DNA of 22,749 bases from Candidatus Aerophobota bacterium (GTDB taxonomy: Bacteria > Aerophobota > Aerophobia > Aerophobales > JAGGXI01). Both the position numbers and the translations under genes were made by a program. Every line of letters begins with the position of its first letter. The first letter of the stretch is position 1. The notes beneath the pieces are model-generated. The model was not told where the DNA came from, searched no databases, and was given only the letters and a program-made list of their open reading frames with translations. Where the stretch lies: contig JAGGXI010000017.1 in NCBI GenBank assembly GCA_021163155.1, forward strand, positions 1 through 22,749. The letters run 5' to 3'. This document shows positions 6,972 to 12,715 of this stretch, piece by piece.

Positions 6972-7904
6972 ATGCTGGATGGTCTTTTATTGGTGGACAA
7001 ACCAAAAGGAATGTCTTCCCATGATGTAGTTGGTAAGATTAGAGAAATTTTAGGCATAAAAAAAATAGGGCATACAGGTACGCTTGATATTTTAGCAACA
7101 GGTCTTATTTTAATATGCATAGGTAAAGCTACTAAATTGACTCCTTTCTTGCAAAATCTGGATAAAGCTTATAGAGGTGGAATGGTCTTTGGGATTACTA
7201 CTAATAGCCTGGATGGAGAAGGAGAGATTTTAGAGGAAAAAGACGCTTCCTCTTTAAGTAAAGCGGATGTGGAAAAATTATTTTCTCAGTTTGAAGGAGA
7301 AATATCTCAAGTTCCTCCTATGTTTTCCGCCCTTCATTGGAGAGGGAATCGATTGTATAAATTAGCCAGGAAAGGGATAGAGGTTAAGCTCCCTCCACGA
7401 AAAATTCAAGTTTATAAATTTAAATTGTTAAACTTTATTTCTGGTTATCATCCTTATGCGGAATTTGAAGTAATATGCTCGGGAGGAACCTATATTAGAA
7501 GCTTATGTTCTGATATAGGAAAGGCTTTGAGATATGGGGCTTATCAGTCTTCTCTTCGTCGAATTAAAATTGGCTCTTTTCATTTAAATAATGCTAATAG
7601 TTTAGAAAATTTAGAAAAGAAAATCAAAGAAGGAAAAATTGGAAGGATTCTTCTTCCTTTAGCGAGTGCTTTACCTCATTTTTCTGTGGTTAAAGTAAAA
7701 AAAGGGATAGAGAGGATAATTAAAGAGGGCAGGTCTCTTTACTTAGCTCACATAGATTACCTACCTCCTGCTTTAGAGAAGGGAGATAAAGTTTGTTTGT
7801 GTAGTGAGAGCGGCCAACTTTTGGCTATTGCTATAAGTTTACAAAATAGTAGTCATTTTTGTAAATATGAAGTAGGTTTTAAATATCTTAAGGTGCTAAT
7901 TTAA
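6972..7904 (+). CDS. truB: tRNA pseudouridine(55) synthase TruB
   Basis: TruB makes pseudouridine 55 in the T-loop of tRNAs. The 310 residues open with GLLLVDKPKGMSSHDVV, the usual TruB motif I. The catalytic aspartate is D39 in HTGTLDILATG; most family members have DPLATG, so the residue after the catalytic Asp is Ile instead of Pro. CSGGTYIRSLCSDIG matches the later conserved motif (usually C S x GTYIRsLaxDiG), and PPMFSALHWRGNRLYKLARKG is the YSAxKxxGxxxYxxAR motif in altered form. A C-terminal PUA-like region follows (about 240-310). AAGGAAG precedes the ATG. The TAA overlaps the ribF ATG by one base (TAATG), so the two are translationally coupled. The upstream neighbour, rbfA in most genomes, is missing. 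Confidence 0.95.
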   Translation: MLDGLLLVDKPKGMSSHDVVGKIREILGIKKIGHTGTLDILATGLILICIGKATKLTPFLQNLDKAYRGGMVFGITTNSLDGEGEILEEKDASSLSKADVEKLFSQFEGEISQVPPMFSALHWRGNRLYKLARKGIEVKLPPRKIQVYKFKLLNFISGYHPYAEFEVICSGGTYIRSLCSDIGKALRYGAYQSSLRRIKIGSFHLNNANSLENLEKKIKEGKIGRILLPLASALPHFSVVKVKKGIERIIKEGRSLYLAHIDYLPPALEKGDKVCLCSESGQLLAIAISLQNSSHFCKYEVGFKYLKVLI

Positions 7905-8836
7905 TGGAAATTAGTCATAATCTTTCCGAAGGTAAAAAATATAAAAATGTTTCTCTTTCAGTAGGATTTTATGATGGGGTTCATAAAGGCCATCAAATAA
8001 TTATTAAGGAATTAACAGAAAGAGCAGAAATGATAGAAGGGAAAAGTTGTGTAATTACTTTTACTCCTCATCCTTTAGAACTTTTTTCTCATCAAGCCTT
8101 TCCTCTTTTAACTACTTTAAAAGAGAAAGAAGAGATTTTTGCTAAATTGAAGGTAAATTTAGTAGTTATTTTTGATTTTACTTCACAATTTGCATCTCTT
8201 TCTCCCTATTCTTTTATAAAGAGGTTAAAGGAAAACATAGATATAAAAGAGATTATTGTAGGAGAGGATTTTGCTTTTGGAAGAGGACGAGAAGGAAATA
8301 TTCAGTGGTTAAAAAGGTTCGAAGGAATTTTTGGCTATAAACTTAAAGCAATTTCTCTTTCAGGAACAGAAAAGGGGAAAATTAGTAGCTCTTTAATTCG
8401 TGAATTACTAAGAAAAGGAGAGATAAGTAAAGTCATTCAATATTTAGGTCGTCCTCCAACTATTATAGGAAAAATAATCAAAGGTAAGAGAAGGGGTCGT
8501 CTTTTAGGGTATCCTACGGCTAATTTAAGGACGCATCCTTGCAAAATTTTGCCTTTACAAGGTGTATATGCAGGTAGAGTTATTTTAGGAGAAAAAACCT
8601 ATAAAGGTATTGTAAATGTAGGGAATAAACCCACTTTTGGAGATTCTTCTTTTGGTGTAGAAGTCCATATTATGGATTTTGGAGAGGAGATTTATGGAGA
8701 GACGATTAAAATTGAATTGATAGATAAAATACGGAAGATAGAAAAATTTCCTTCTCCTTTCTATTTAAATAAGAAGTTAAAGGAAGATAGAGAAAAAGCA
8801 GAGAATATATTAAGCAGTATAGGAAAACAGATATAA
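7904..8836 (+). CDS. ribF: bifunctional riboflavin kinase / FAD synthetase
   Basis: RibF converts riboflavin to FMN and then FAD, cofactors needed by the Etf, acyl-CoA dehydrogenase, UbiD (prenylated FMN) and PreA-like enzymes in this window. The N-terminal adenylyltransferase domain has GFYDGVHKGH (21-30; the family usually has F where Tyr22-23 lies), TFTPHPLE, GEDFAFGRGREGN and SSSLIRELLRKGE. The C-terminal kinase domain starts at about 185 with RRGRLLGYPTANLR and continues with GVYAGRV, GIVNVGNKPTF and VEVHIMDF. The 310-residue length is normal. Its start overlaps the truB stop, and position after truB is the classical location. Confidence 0.96.
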   Translation: MEISHNLSEGKKYKNVSLSVGFYDGVHKGHQIIIKELTERAEMIEGKSCVITFTPHPLELFSHQAFPLLTTLKEKEEIFAKLKVNLVVIFDFTSQFASLSPYSFIKRLKENIDIKEIIVGEDFAFGRGREGNIQWLKRFEGIFGYKLKAISLSGTEKGKISSSLIRELLRKGEISKVIQYLGRPPTIIGKIIKGKRRGRLLGYPTANLRTHPCKILPLQGVYAGRVILGEKTYKGIVNVGNKPTFGDSSFGVEVHIMDFGEEIYGETIKIELIDKIRKIEKFPSPFYLNKKLKEDREKAENILSSIGKQI

Positions 8837-8878
8837 GGAGAGCACACTGCGAAACAGATAAAAAGAAGGTGGGAATGA

Positions 8879-9646
8879 TTGAATGAGCAAAAATTTATAG
8901 CAAAGAAAAAATTTTTTGGTAAAAAAATTTATTCGTATGCCTGGGTAGATTCTACAATGAAGATTGCCTATTCACTTGCTGAAGAGGGAGCGGAAGAAGG
9001 TACAGTGGTAGTAGCTGAGGAACAGAGTCAAGGCAAAGGCAGGGGAAATCGTTATTGGTTTTCCCCTGTGGGGGGACTCTGGTTTTCTATTATTCTCCGT
9101 CCTCAAATTGCTCTCCCTAATATTACTCAGTTAAATATTCTGGGAGCGATAGGAATTATAGAAGCTATAAGAAAAGATTTCTTTCTTTTATCGCCTCAAA
9201 TTCGTTGGCCTAACGATGTTCTAATAAGGAAAAAGAAAGTAGGAGGAGTATTATGTAGAGCAAAGAGTATGGGTAAAAATGTAGATTTTATTATTATGGG
9301 CATAGGCATTAACTTAAATATAGATGAATTTCCTTCTCCTCTCTGTTTTACAGCAACTTCATTAAAAAGAGAGATAGGACATTATATTCCCAGGGAGGTT
9401 TTTCTCTCTGGAATATTAAGAGAACTGGAAAAGTTATATATCTCTTCTAAAGATAACTTTTCTTCTATTATAGAAAAGGCACGTCTTTTTTCTTCTTTAT
9501 TGGGAAGGCAAGTGAGAGTGCGTATGGGAAAGAAAGAGTTTATAGGTTTAGCTCAAGATTTAGATGAGAGAGGAGAGCTGGTTATACGCTTAGAGAATGG
9601 AACATATAAAAAAATTGACAATAGGGAGGATTTTTTTATAAGATAA
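8879..9646 (+). CDS. birA: biotin--protein ligase, BirA class without DNA-binding domain
   Basis: The enzyme activates biotin as biotinyl-AMP and attaches it to carboxylase or decarboxylase carrier domains. The catalytic core has the STMKIA motif after the first strand, GTVVVAEEQSQGKGRGNRYW (biotinyl-AMP loop, about 41-60), RWPNDV (109-114), the GGVL segment with a preceding lysine (about 120-125), and GIGINLN. A C-terminal domain of about 45 residues closes the 255-residue protein. There is no N-terminal helix-turn-helix, so it should not act as a biotin repressor. I accept TTG 8879 as start because GGTGG at 8868-8872 is six bases upstream and the core motif begins about 20 residues later. 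The nearby ATGs at 8875 and 8883 are in other frames and end almost at once. Confidence 0.93.
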   Translation: MNEQKFIAKKKFFGKKIYSYAWVDSTMKIAYSLAEEGAEEGTVVVAEEQSQGKGRGNRYWFSPVGGLWFSIILRPQIALPNITQLNILGAIGIIEAIRKDFFLLSPQIRWPNDVLIRKKKVGGVLCRAKSMGKNVDFIIMGIGINLNIDEFPSPLCFTATSLKREIGHYIPREVFLSGILRELEKLYISSKDNFSSIIEKARLFSSLLGRQVRVRMGKKEFIGLAQDLDERGELVIRLENGTYKKIDNREDFFIR

Positions 9647-9649
9647 AAA

Positions 9650-10408
9650 ATGAATTTAGTTATAGATATAGGCAATACCCTAACTAAAACGGGAATATTT
9701 GTAAAAGAAACTCTCCTTTTAAAGGGAGAGTTTACCAGTAGATCTCAGAGGGAAGCTGATGAATGGGGGATTTTGCTCTGTAACTGGGGAAGTAAACTCA
9801 ATAAAAAGGTTAAAATAAAAAAAGTAGTTATTTCATCCGTGGTTTCCTCTGTTTCTTCTATTTTAAAAAATACAATAAAAAAATATTTTAATTTAACGCC
9901 TTTTGAGGTAAAAGCTGAAAATGTGAAGATTCCTCTTCTTTGTGATAACCCTCAAGAAGTAGGTGCAGATAGAATAGCAAATGTGGTTGCCGTTTCCGAA
10001 CTATATAAAACACCTGCCATAGTAGTAGATTTTGGAACAGCTACTACCTTTGATGTTATCTCAGAGAGAGGAGAATATTTGGGAGGAGTCATTGCTCCTG
10101 GAGTAAAAACTTCTATATCTAATCTTGCTGAGAAAGCAGAGGCTTTGTTTCCTGTAGAATTTAAAAAACCGGATAAAGTTATTGGCAAAAATACCAGAGA
10201 TAGTTTGATGGCAGGTATTTTTTATCAATCTTTGGGAGGGGTAGAAAGGATATTGGAAAATATAGGTAGAGAATTGGGGTGGAAAGCCTATGTTATAGCT
10301 ACAGGAGGGTTAGGAATTTTAATAGGAAGTGAATGCAAGGGTATAGATGAGGTAAATCCGATTCTTACCTTGCAAGGCTTAAATTTTATAGCAGATAAGT
10401 GGGGTTAA
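9650..10408 (+). CDS. coaX: type III pantothenate kinase
   Basis: CoaX phosphorylates pantothenate, the first step of CoA synthesis; the type III enzyme is not feedback-inhibited by CoA. The 252 residues contain the phosphate loop DIGNT (6-10, with D6 expected catalytic), GADRIAN at 105-111 (pantothenate-binding), VVDFGTATTFD at about 125-135, and GGVIAPG at about 145-151. It starts three bases after the birA stop. The nearest AGGGAGGA is about 19 bases from the ATG, too far to serve well, so coupling to birA translation is likely. The birA-coaX pairing is common in bacteria. Confidence 0.95.
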   Translation: MNLVIDIGNTLTKTGIFVKETLLLKGEFTSRSQREADEWGILLCNWGSKLNKKVKIKKVVISSVVSSVSSILKNTIKKYFNLTPFEVKAENVKIPLLCDNPQEVGADRIANVVAVSELYKTPAIVVDFGTATTFDVISERGEYLGGVIAPGVKTSISNLAEKAEALFPVEFKKPDKVIGKNTRDSLMAGIFYQSLGGVERILENIGRELGWKAYVIATGGLGILIGSECKGIDEVNPILTLQGLNFIADKWG

Positions 10409-10411
10409 ATC

Positions 10412-10450
10412 GTAAATAGTTAAACCCAGATTCGGCAAGCTGTTAGAGTG
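10412..10450. repeat. solo end of the MITE-like element, upstream of tRNA-Arg
   Basis: Positions 10412-10438 match 17164-17190 with two mismatches over 27 bases; the core is ttaaacccagattcggcaa at 10420-10438. Positions 10421-10450 also match, in reverse complement, the right end of the element at 17370-17400 through the agagtg at 10445-10450. This is therefore a single terminal piece of the 17172-17400 element, without the rest. It lies between the coaX stop and the tRNA. Confidence 0.7.
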
Positions 10451-10470
10451 AGAGTTTCACAAATTAAAAT

Positions 10471-10547
10471 GCGCCTGTAGCTCAGGAGGATAGAGCAGCG
10501 GTTTCCTAAACCGCGTGCCGCGGGTTCGAGTCCTGCCAGGCGCACCA
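10471..10547 (+). tRNA. tRNA-Arg (anticodon CCT)
   Basis: A full cloverleaf can be drawn. The acceptor stem is GCGCCTG (10471-10477) with CAGGCGC (10537-10543). The D stem is GCTC/GAGC and the anticodon stem GCGGT/ACCGC. The anticodon loop TTCCTAA has CCT at 10505-10507, which reads AGG. The variable loop has five bases. The T stem GCGGG/CCTGC contains one G-U pair and a TTCGAGT loop. The discriminator is A10544 and the CCA (10545-10547) is encoded. tRNA-Arg(CCT) genes are frequent integration sites; decayed sequence follows this one. Confidence 0.97.
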
Positions 10548-10571
10548 GCAATCTCATTATTACAGAGGGTT

Positions 10572-10661
10572 TTAAGATTTACTCTTTTCGATCTCTTCAT
10601 TAGTCTTCCTCTTTTGTGACCAATTTGTGACTGGTTCTTTACACAAAATATCCAAAGCCAT
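10572..10661 (-). pseudogene. possible C-terminal remnant of a phage-type integrase
   Basis: A 29-codon frame on the minus strand starts MALDILCKEPVTNWSQ and ends in a basic/acidic tail with TAA. It points toward the tRNA, about 25 bases from its CCA end. The VTNWSQ-like tail and the place next to a tRNA 3' end remind me of tyrosine recombinase genes beside their attachment site. The match is from memory, the piece is very short, and no catalytic motif is present. It may equally be a chance frame. Confidence 0.25.
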
Positions 10662-10678
10662 TTTCTATAGGTATGGTG

Positions 10679-11080
10679 TTATGGCAGTCCTCCTTTAATA
10701 TATTCGAAGAGCCTTTCATAATCTATTAGAATTCTTTTAGCTTCATATTTGGATACCAATCTTTCTTCGTATTCAGCCATATTCTTTATGCGCATTATTC
10801 TCACAATTCTATTTGCATTTATGTCCATTTCTTGGCTACTCTTAATTGTTTTAAAAAGAGTTACAGCTTCATTATGACTTCCTCCAGCATACCGTTTACC
10901 AAGAAAATATACACACATAGCATCACAGGCTGTTATACACGAATGAACAGCATTAATGGTAGCCGCATTTTATTTCTTACTGTTGAAGGAGTTTCTTGCT
11001 GCATCCAGACATTCCTTTAATAATTTCTCCTTGATTATTATTTCAAGGAAGAATTTTAGCATCTTTTTTATTACTTTCAT
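10679..11080 (-). pseudogene. HEPN-domain protein gene interrupted by an in-frame TAA
   Basis: The minus-strand frame from ATG 11080 reads LLKECLDAARNSFNSKK, then a TAA (10972-10970), then NAATINAVHSCITACDA in the same frame. It continues through FLGKRYAGGSHNEAVTLF and RIMRIKNMAEYEERLVS to the stop at 10679. Both halves fit one helical HEPN domain of the SAV_6107-like type, where the motif is usually KxxYNAAxxxAVHAAIAAxDA...LGxRS...H. The stop sits where the conserved Tyr of YNAA is expected, so a TAT or TAC to TAA change explains it. A 79-residue product from ATG 10918 would lack the first helix. HEPN proteins of this sort are often toxin or RNase partners; no partner gene is intact nearby. 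Family call is from recalled motifs. Confidence 0.6.
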
Positions 11081-11319
11081 CTTTTAAACTATGGAATTTA
11101 TTATAGCTTTGAGGTTTTTCATAGCGATGTAAATACTTTATAAGGTATTTCTTTTGTTACTTTTATCTCATTAATGTTTACTCCTTCTTACTTTCGTTGA
11201 TTCCAACCTATAAAACCTTTAAATACTTTACATATTTTTATATTTATCCCACTTTAATTATTTAAAATGCTTACTTTATTCCAATGATAACTTTAAAAAG
11301 CGTCAATTTATATTGAGAA
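11081..11319. other. gene-free AT-rich spacer
   Basis: I find no convincing gene in either strand. A minus-strand stretch at about 11130-11190 reads EIKVTKEIPYKVF after an AAGGAG, but it has no ATG/GTG/TTG start and ends after about 18 codons. It may be a remnant of a gene once paired with the HEPN gene. Together with 10548-11080 it makes about 860 bp without an intact gene. Confidence 0.5.
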
Positions 11320-11336
11320 TATTTTCGTTGAAAATA
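11320..11336. promoter_or_regulatory. candidate operator palindrome upstream of the Xre-cupin gene
   Basis: TATTTTC-GTT-GAAAATA is a perfect inverted repeat with 7-bp arms and a 3-bp centre. It lies 11 bp before the -35 of the promoter at 11348-11377. Xre-type dimers bind palindromes of about this size, so autoregulation is plausible but inferred. Confidence 0.4.
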
Positions 11337-11347
11337 ATAAAGAGAGG

Positions 11348-11377
11348 TTGACTTATTTTTTAAAAATGATTTAATAA
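11348..11377 (+). promoter_or_regulatory. probable promoter of the Xre-cupin regulator
   Basis: TTGACT (11348-11353) and TAATAA (11372-11377) are separated by 18 bp. The expected start would leave a leader of about 22 nt, and no Shine-Dalgarno sequence is visible before ATG 11407. Confidence 0.4.
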
Positions 11378-11406
11378 TAATAAATAAATTTAGTCTAAAT
11401 AAAAAA

Positions 11407-11958
11407 ATGCCTTTAAATAAAATTGGTGAAACTATAAGAAAGATAAGGGTAGCAAAGAAAATAACCATTAAAAAAATGGCAGAGAAGACTAATTTAAGTA
11501 GTAGTCTTATTAGTCAAGTGGAAAGAAATTTGATTACCCCTTCCCTTCCTACCTTAGTGAAAATTTCTAAAATTTTAGAAATACCTTTAGTCTCTTTTTT
11601 CCTTGAAGACGAGGTTACCAGTAATTGTGTAGTAAGAAAAAAAGATAGAAAAAAACTTAGAATTTCCCCTTCAGGTATTGTTTTCCAGCTGCTTTCCCCG
11701 GACATAAATAGAAAAATTGAATTTTTGTTGGTAGAAATTGAAGGAAAAGATGGAGATTATGAGAAACTCGTATCTTACCATGGAGAAAAATGTGGATATG
11801 TAATTAAGGGAAAATTAGAAGTCAAGTTGGGAGATAAAACTTATTACTTAGAGGAAGGCGATAGTATTTATTTTAAGAGCAGTATTCCTCATAGATTTAA
11901 GAGTGCCGATGGGGGAAAAGTAGTTTCCATTTGGGCAATAACTCCTCCTTCTTTTTAA
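11407..11958 (+). CDS. Xre-family transcriptional regulator with C-terminal cupin domain
   Basis: The protein is a 183-residue DNA-binding regulator with a small-molecule-sensing barrel. Residues about 4-60 form an Xre helix-turn-helix (IGETIRKIRVAKKITIKKMA...SSSLISQVERNLITPSLPTL). Residues about 105-180 form a cupin_2 domain with HGEKCGYVIKGKLEVKLG, YYLEEGDSIYF and SSIPHRFKS, ending WAITPPSF, the usual terminal motif of this regulator class. Such proteins (PuuR- and SutR-like) commonly control adjacent catabolic or transport genes. It precedes the aor and ECF genes on the same strand, with 265 bp of repeat-bearing spacer, so it may regulate them. Its ligand is unknown. The ATG lacks an evident Shine-Dalgarno, unlike its neighbours. 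Confidence 0.85.
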   Translation: MPLNKIGETIRKIRVAKKITIKKMAEKTNLSSSLISQVERNLITPSLPTLVKISKILEIPLVSFFLEDEVTSNCVVRKKDRKKLRISPSGIVFQLLSPDINRKIEFLLVEIEGKDGDYEKLVSYHGEKCGYVIKGKLEVKLGDKTYYLEEGDSIYFKSSIPHRFKSADGGKVVSIWAITPPSF

Positions 11959-12023
11959 TAAAGTTTGCATAAGAAATTATTTTCATTTTAACTAACAAAA
12001 GAGCTTATTAAAGTTCTCCATCT

Positions 12024-12089
12024 GGGTAGGGGAGGCTTTAGCCTCCCAATTGCTTTCTACTTCTTGATTTACAAAGGGCGCCCCTATCC
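12024..12089. repeat. palindromic element (GGTAGGGG type), inverted copy with a deleted arm
   Basis: Outer arms gggtagggg (12024-12032) and cccctatcc (12081-12089) pair with one G-U. Inside lies gggaggct-tt-agcctccc (12030-12047). The second internal hairpin of the 17288-17362 copy is reduced here: gggcg runs straight into cccctatcc, lacking about 10 bases that form the other arm. Relative to 17288-17362 the orientation is reversed. Confidence 0.75.
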
Positions 12090-12160
12090 ACAAGTGGATT
12101 GTCTAAAATTTTGGTAGGCTGAATAGGTTAAAAATACAGAGAAAGAAGTTCTTAAATCAT
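12073..12160. repeat. dispersed repeat matching the etfA 3' end
   Basis: Positions 12088-12158 match 3602-3673, including gtggattgtctaaaatttt and gagaaagaagttcttaaat, with few differences. Here the repeat is intergenic, between the Xre-cupin gene and the ferredoxin gene. It overlaps the right arm of the palindrome at 12024-12089, so the larger repeat unit is the palindrome plus this flank. Confidence 0.75.
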
Positions 12161-12223
12161 CTCAACAAAAGCATAAAATCAAATACATATTTACTTTTAT
12201 TATTACAATACCAGGAGGTATCC

Positions 12224-12703
12224 ATGGCTTTCAAAATAATAAGCGTAGATGAAAAGAAATGTGTTTCCTGCAAAATTTGTGAGATTGTATGTTCTTTAAA
12301 AAAAGAGGGAGCTTTAAATCCAGAAAAGAGTAGAATACGAGTATGGAGTTTACATCCCGGGATAGATGTTCCTGTAGTATGCAGACAATGTAATGACTCA
12401 CCTTGTGAAGATGCCTGTGAATATGATGCAATTTCAAGAAATGAAGAAAATAATAGTATAGTAATAAATTCAACTAATTGTACCGGATGTGGTTTGTGTG
12501 TAGAAGCCTGTCCCTTCCAAGCTATATTTTTACATCCAGAAACTAACAAAGCAATTACCTGTGATTTATGTGAAGGTGACCCTACCTGTGTTAAATATTG
12601 TCCCACAAAAGCTATTACTTATGTTCCCTGGGAAAGATCCTTGGAAGCAAAGAGAGGCTCTGAAAAAAAATTATATCAAGACTTAAATCTATTTGTTGAT
12701 TAA
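12224..12703 (+). CDS. 4x[4Fe-4S] ferredoxin subunit of an aldehyde oxidoreductase (AorA-like)
   Basis: This is a 159-residue polyferredoxin of the HycB/CooF/AorA kind. It carries 16 cysteines in four cluster motifs: C13/16/19/23, C53/56/61/65, C86/89/92/96 and C113/116/122/126. It has no signal peptide or twin-arginine motif, so it should be cytoplasmic. AGGAGGT at 12213-12219 gives strong translation, and the next gene, an AOR catalytic subunit, begins 12 bases after its stop with its own AAGGAGG. Family knowledge: in Aromatoleum-type AOR the small AorA subunit carries four clusters and chains electrons from AorB. The same role is inferred here. No AorC-like NAD-binding flavoprotein follows, so ferredoxin or the ferredoxin-containing Etf may be the acceptor. 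Confidence 0.85.
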   Translation: MAFKIISVDEKKCVSCKICEIVCSLKKEGALNPEKSRIRVWSLHPGIDVPVVCRQCNDSPCEDACEYDAISRNEENNSIVINSTNCTGCGLCVEACPFQAIFLHPETNKAITCDLCEGDPTCVKYCPTKAITYVPWERSLEAKRGSEKKLYQDLNLFVD

Positions 12704-12715
12704 GGAGGTTTAATT

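Noticed and set aside
10958-10969. A 12-base match (gcggctaccatt on the minus strand) between the HEPN pseudogene and the right arm of the 130-187 palindrome
   Set aside because: These bases encode the conserved NAATIN stretch of the HEPN domain, so a chance match is more likely than a repeat insertion.
10832-11020. Plus-strand frame of 62 codons over the HEPN region
   Set aside because: It is antisense to the recognisable HEPN coding sequence and has no family features.
12174-12209. Promoter for the AorA-like gene (TAAAAT at 12174 or TACAAT at 12204)
   Set aside because: Neither has a credible -35 at the right distance, and the second would leave the ribosome binding site almost at the transcript start.
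12157-12606. Long minus-strand open frame (149 codons) opposite the ferredoxin gene
   Set aside because: It is the mirror of a cysteine-rich gene with clear cluster motifs and a strong ribosome binding site on the plus strand.
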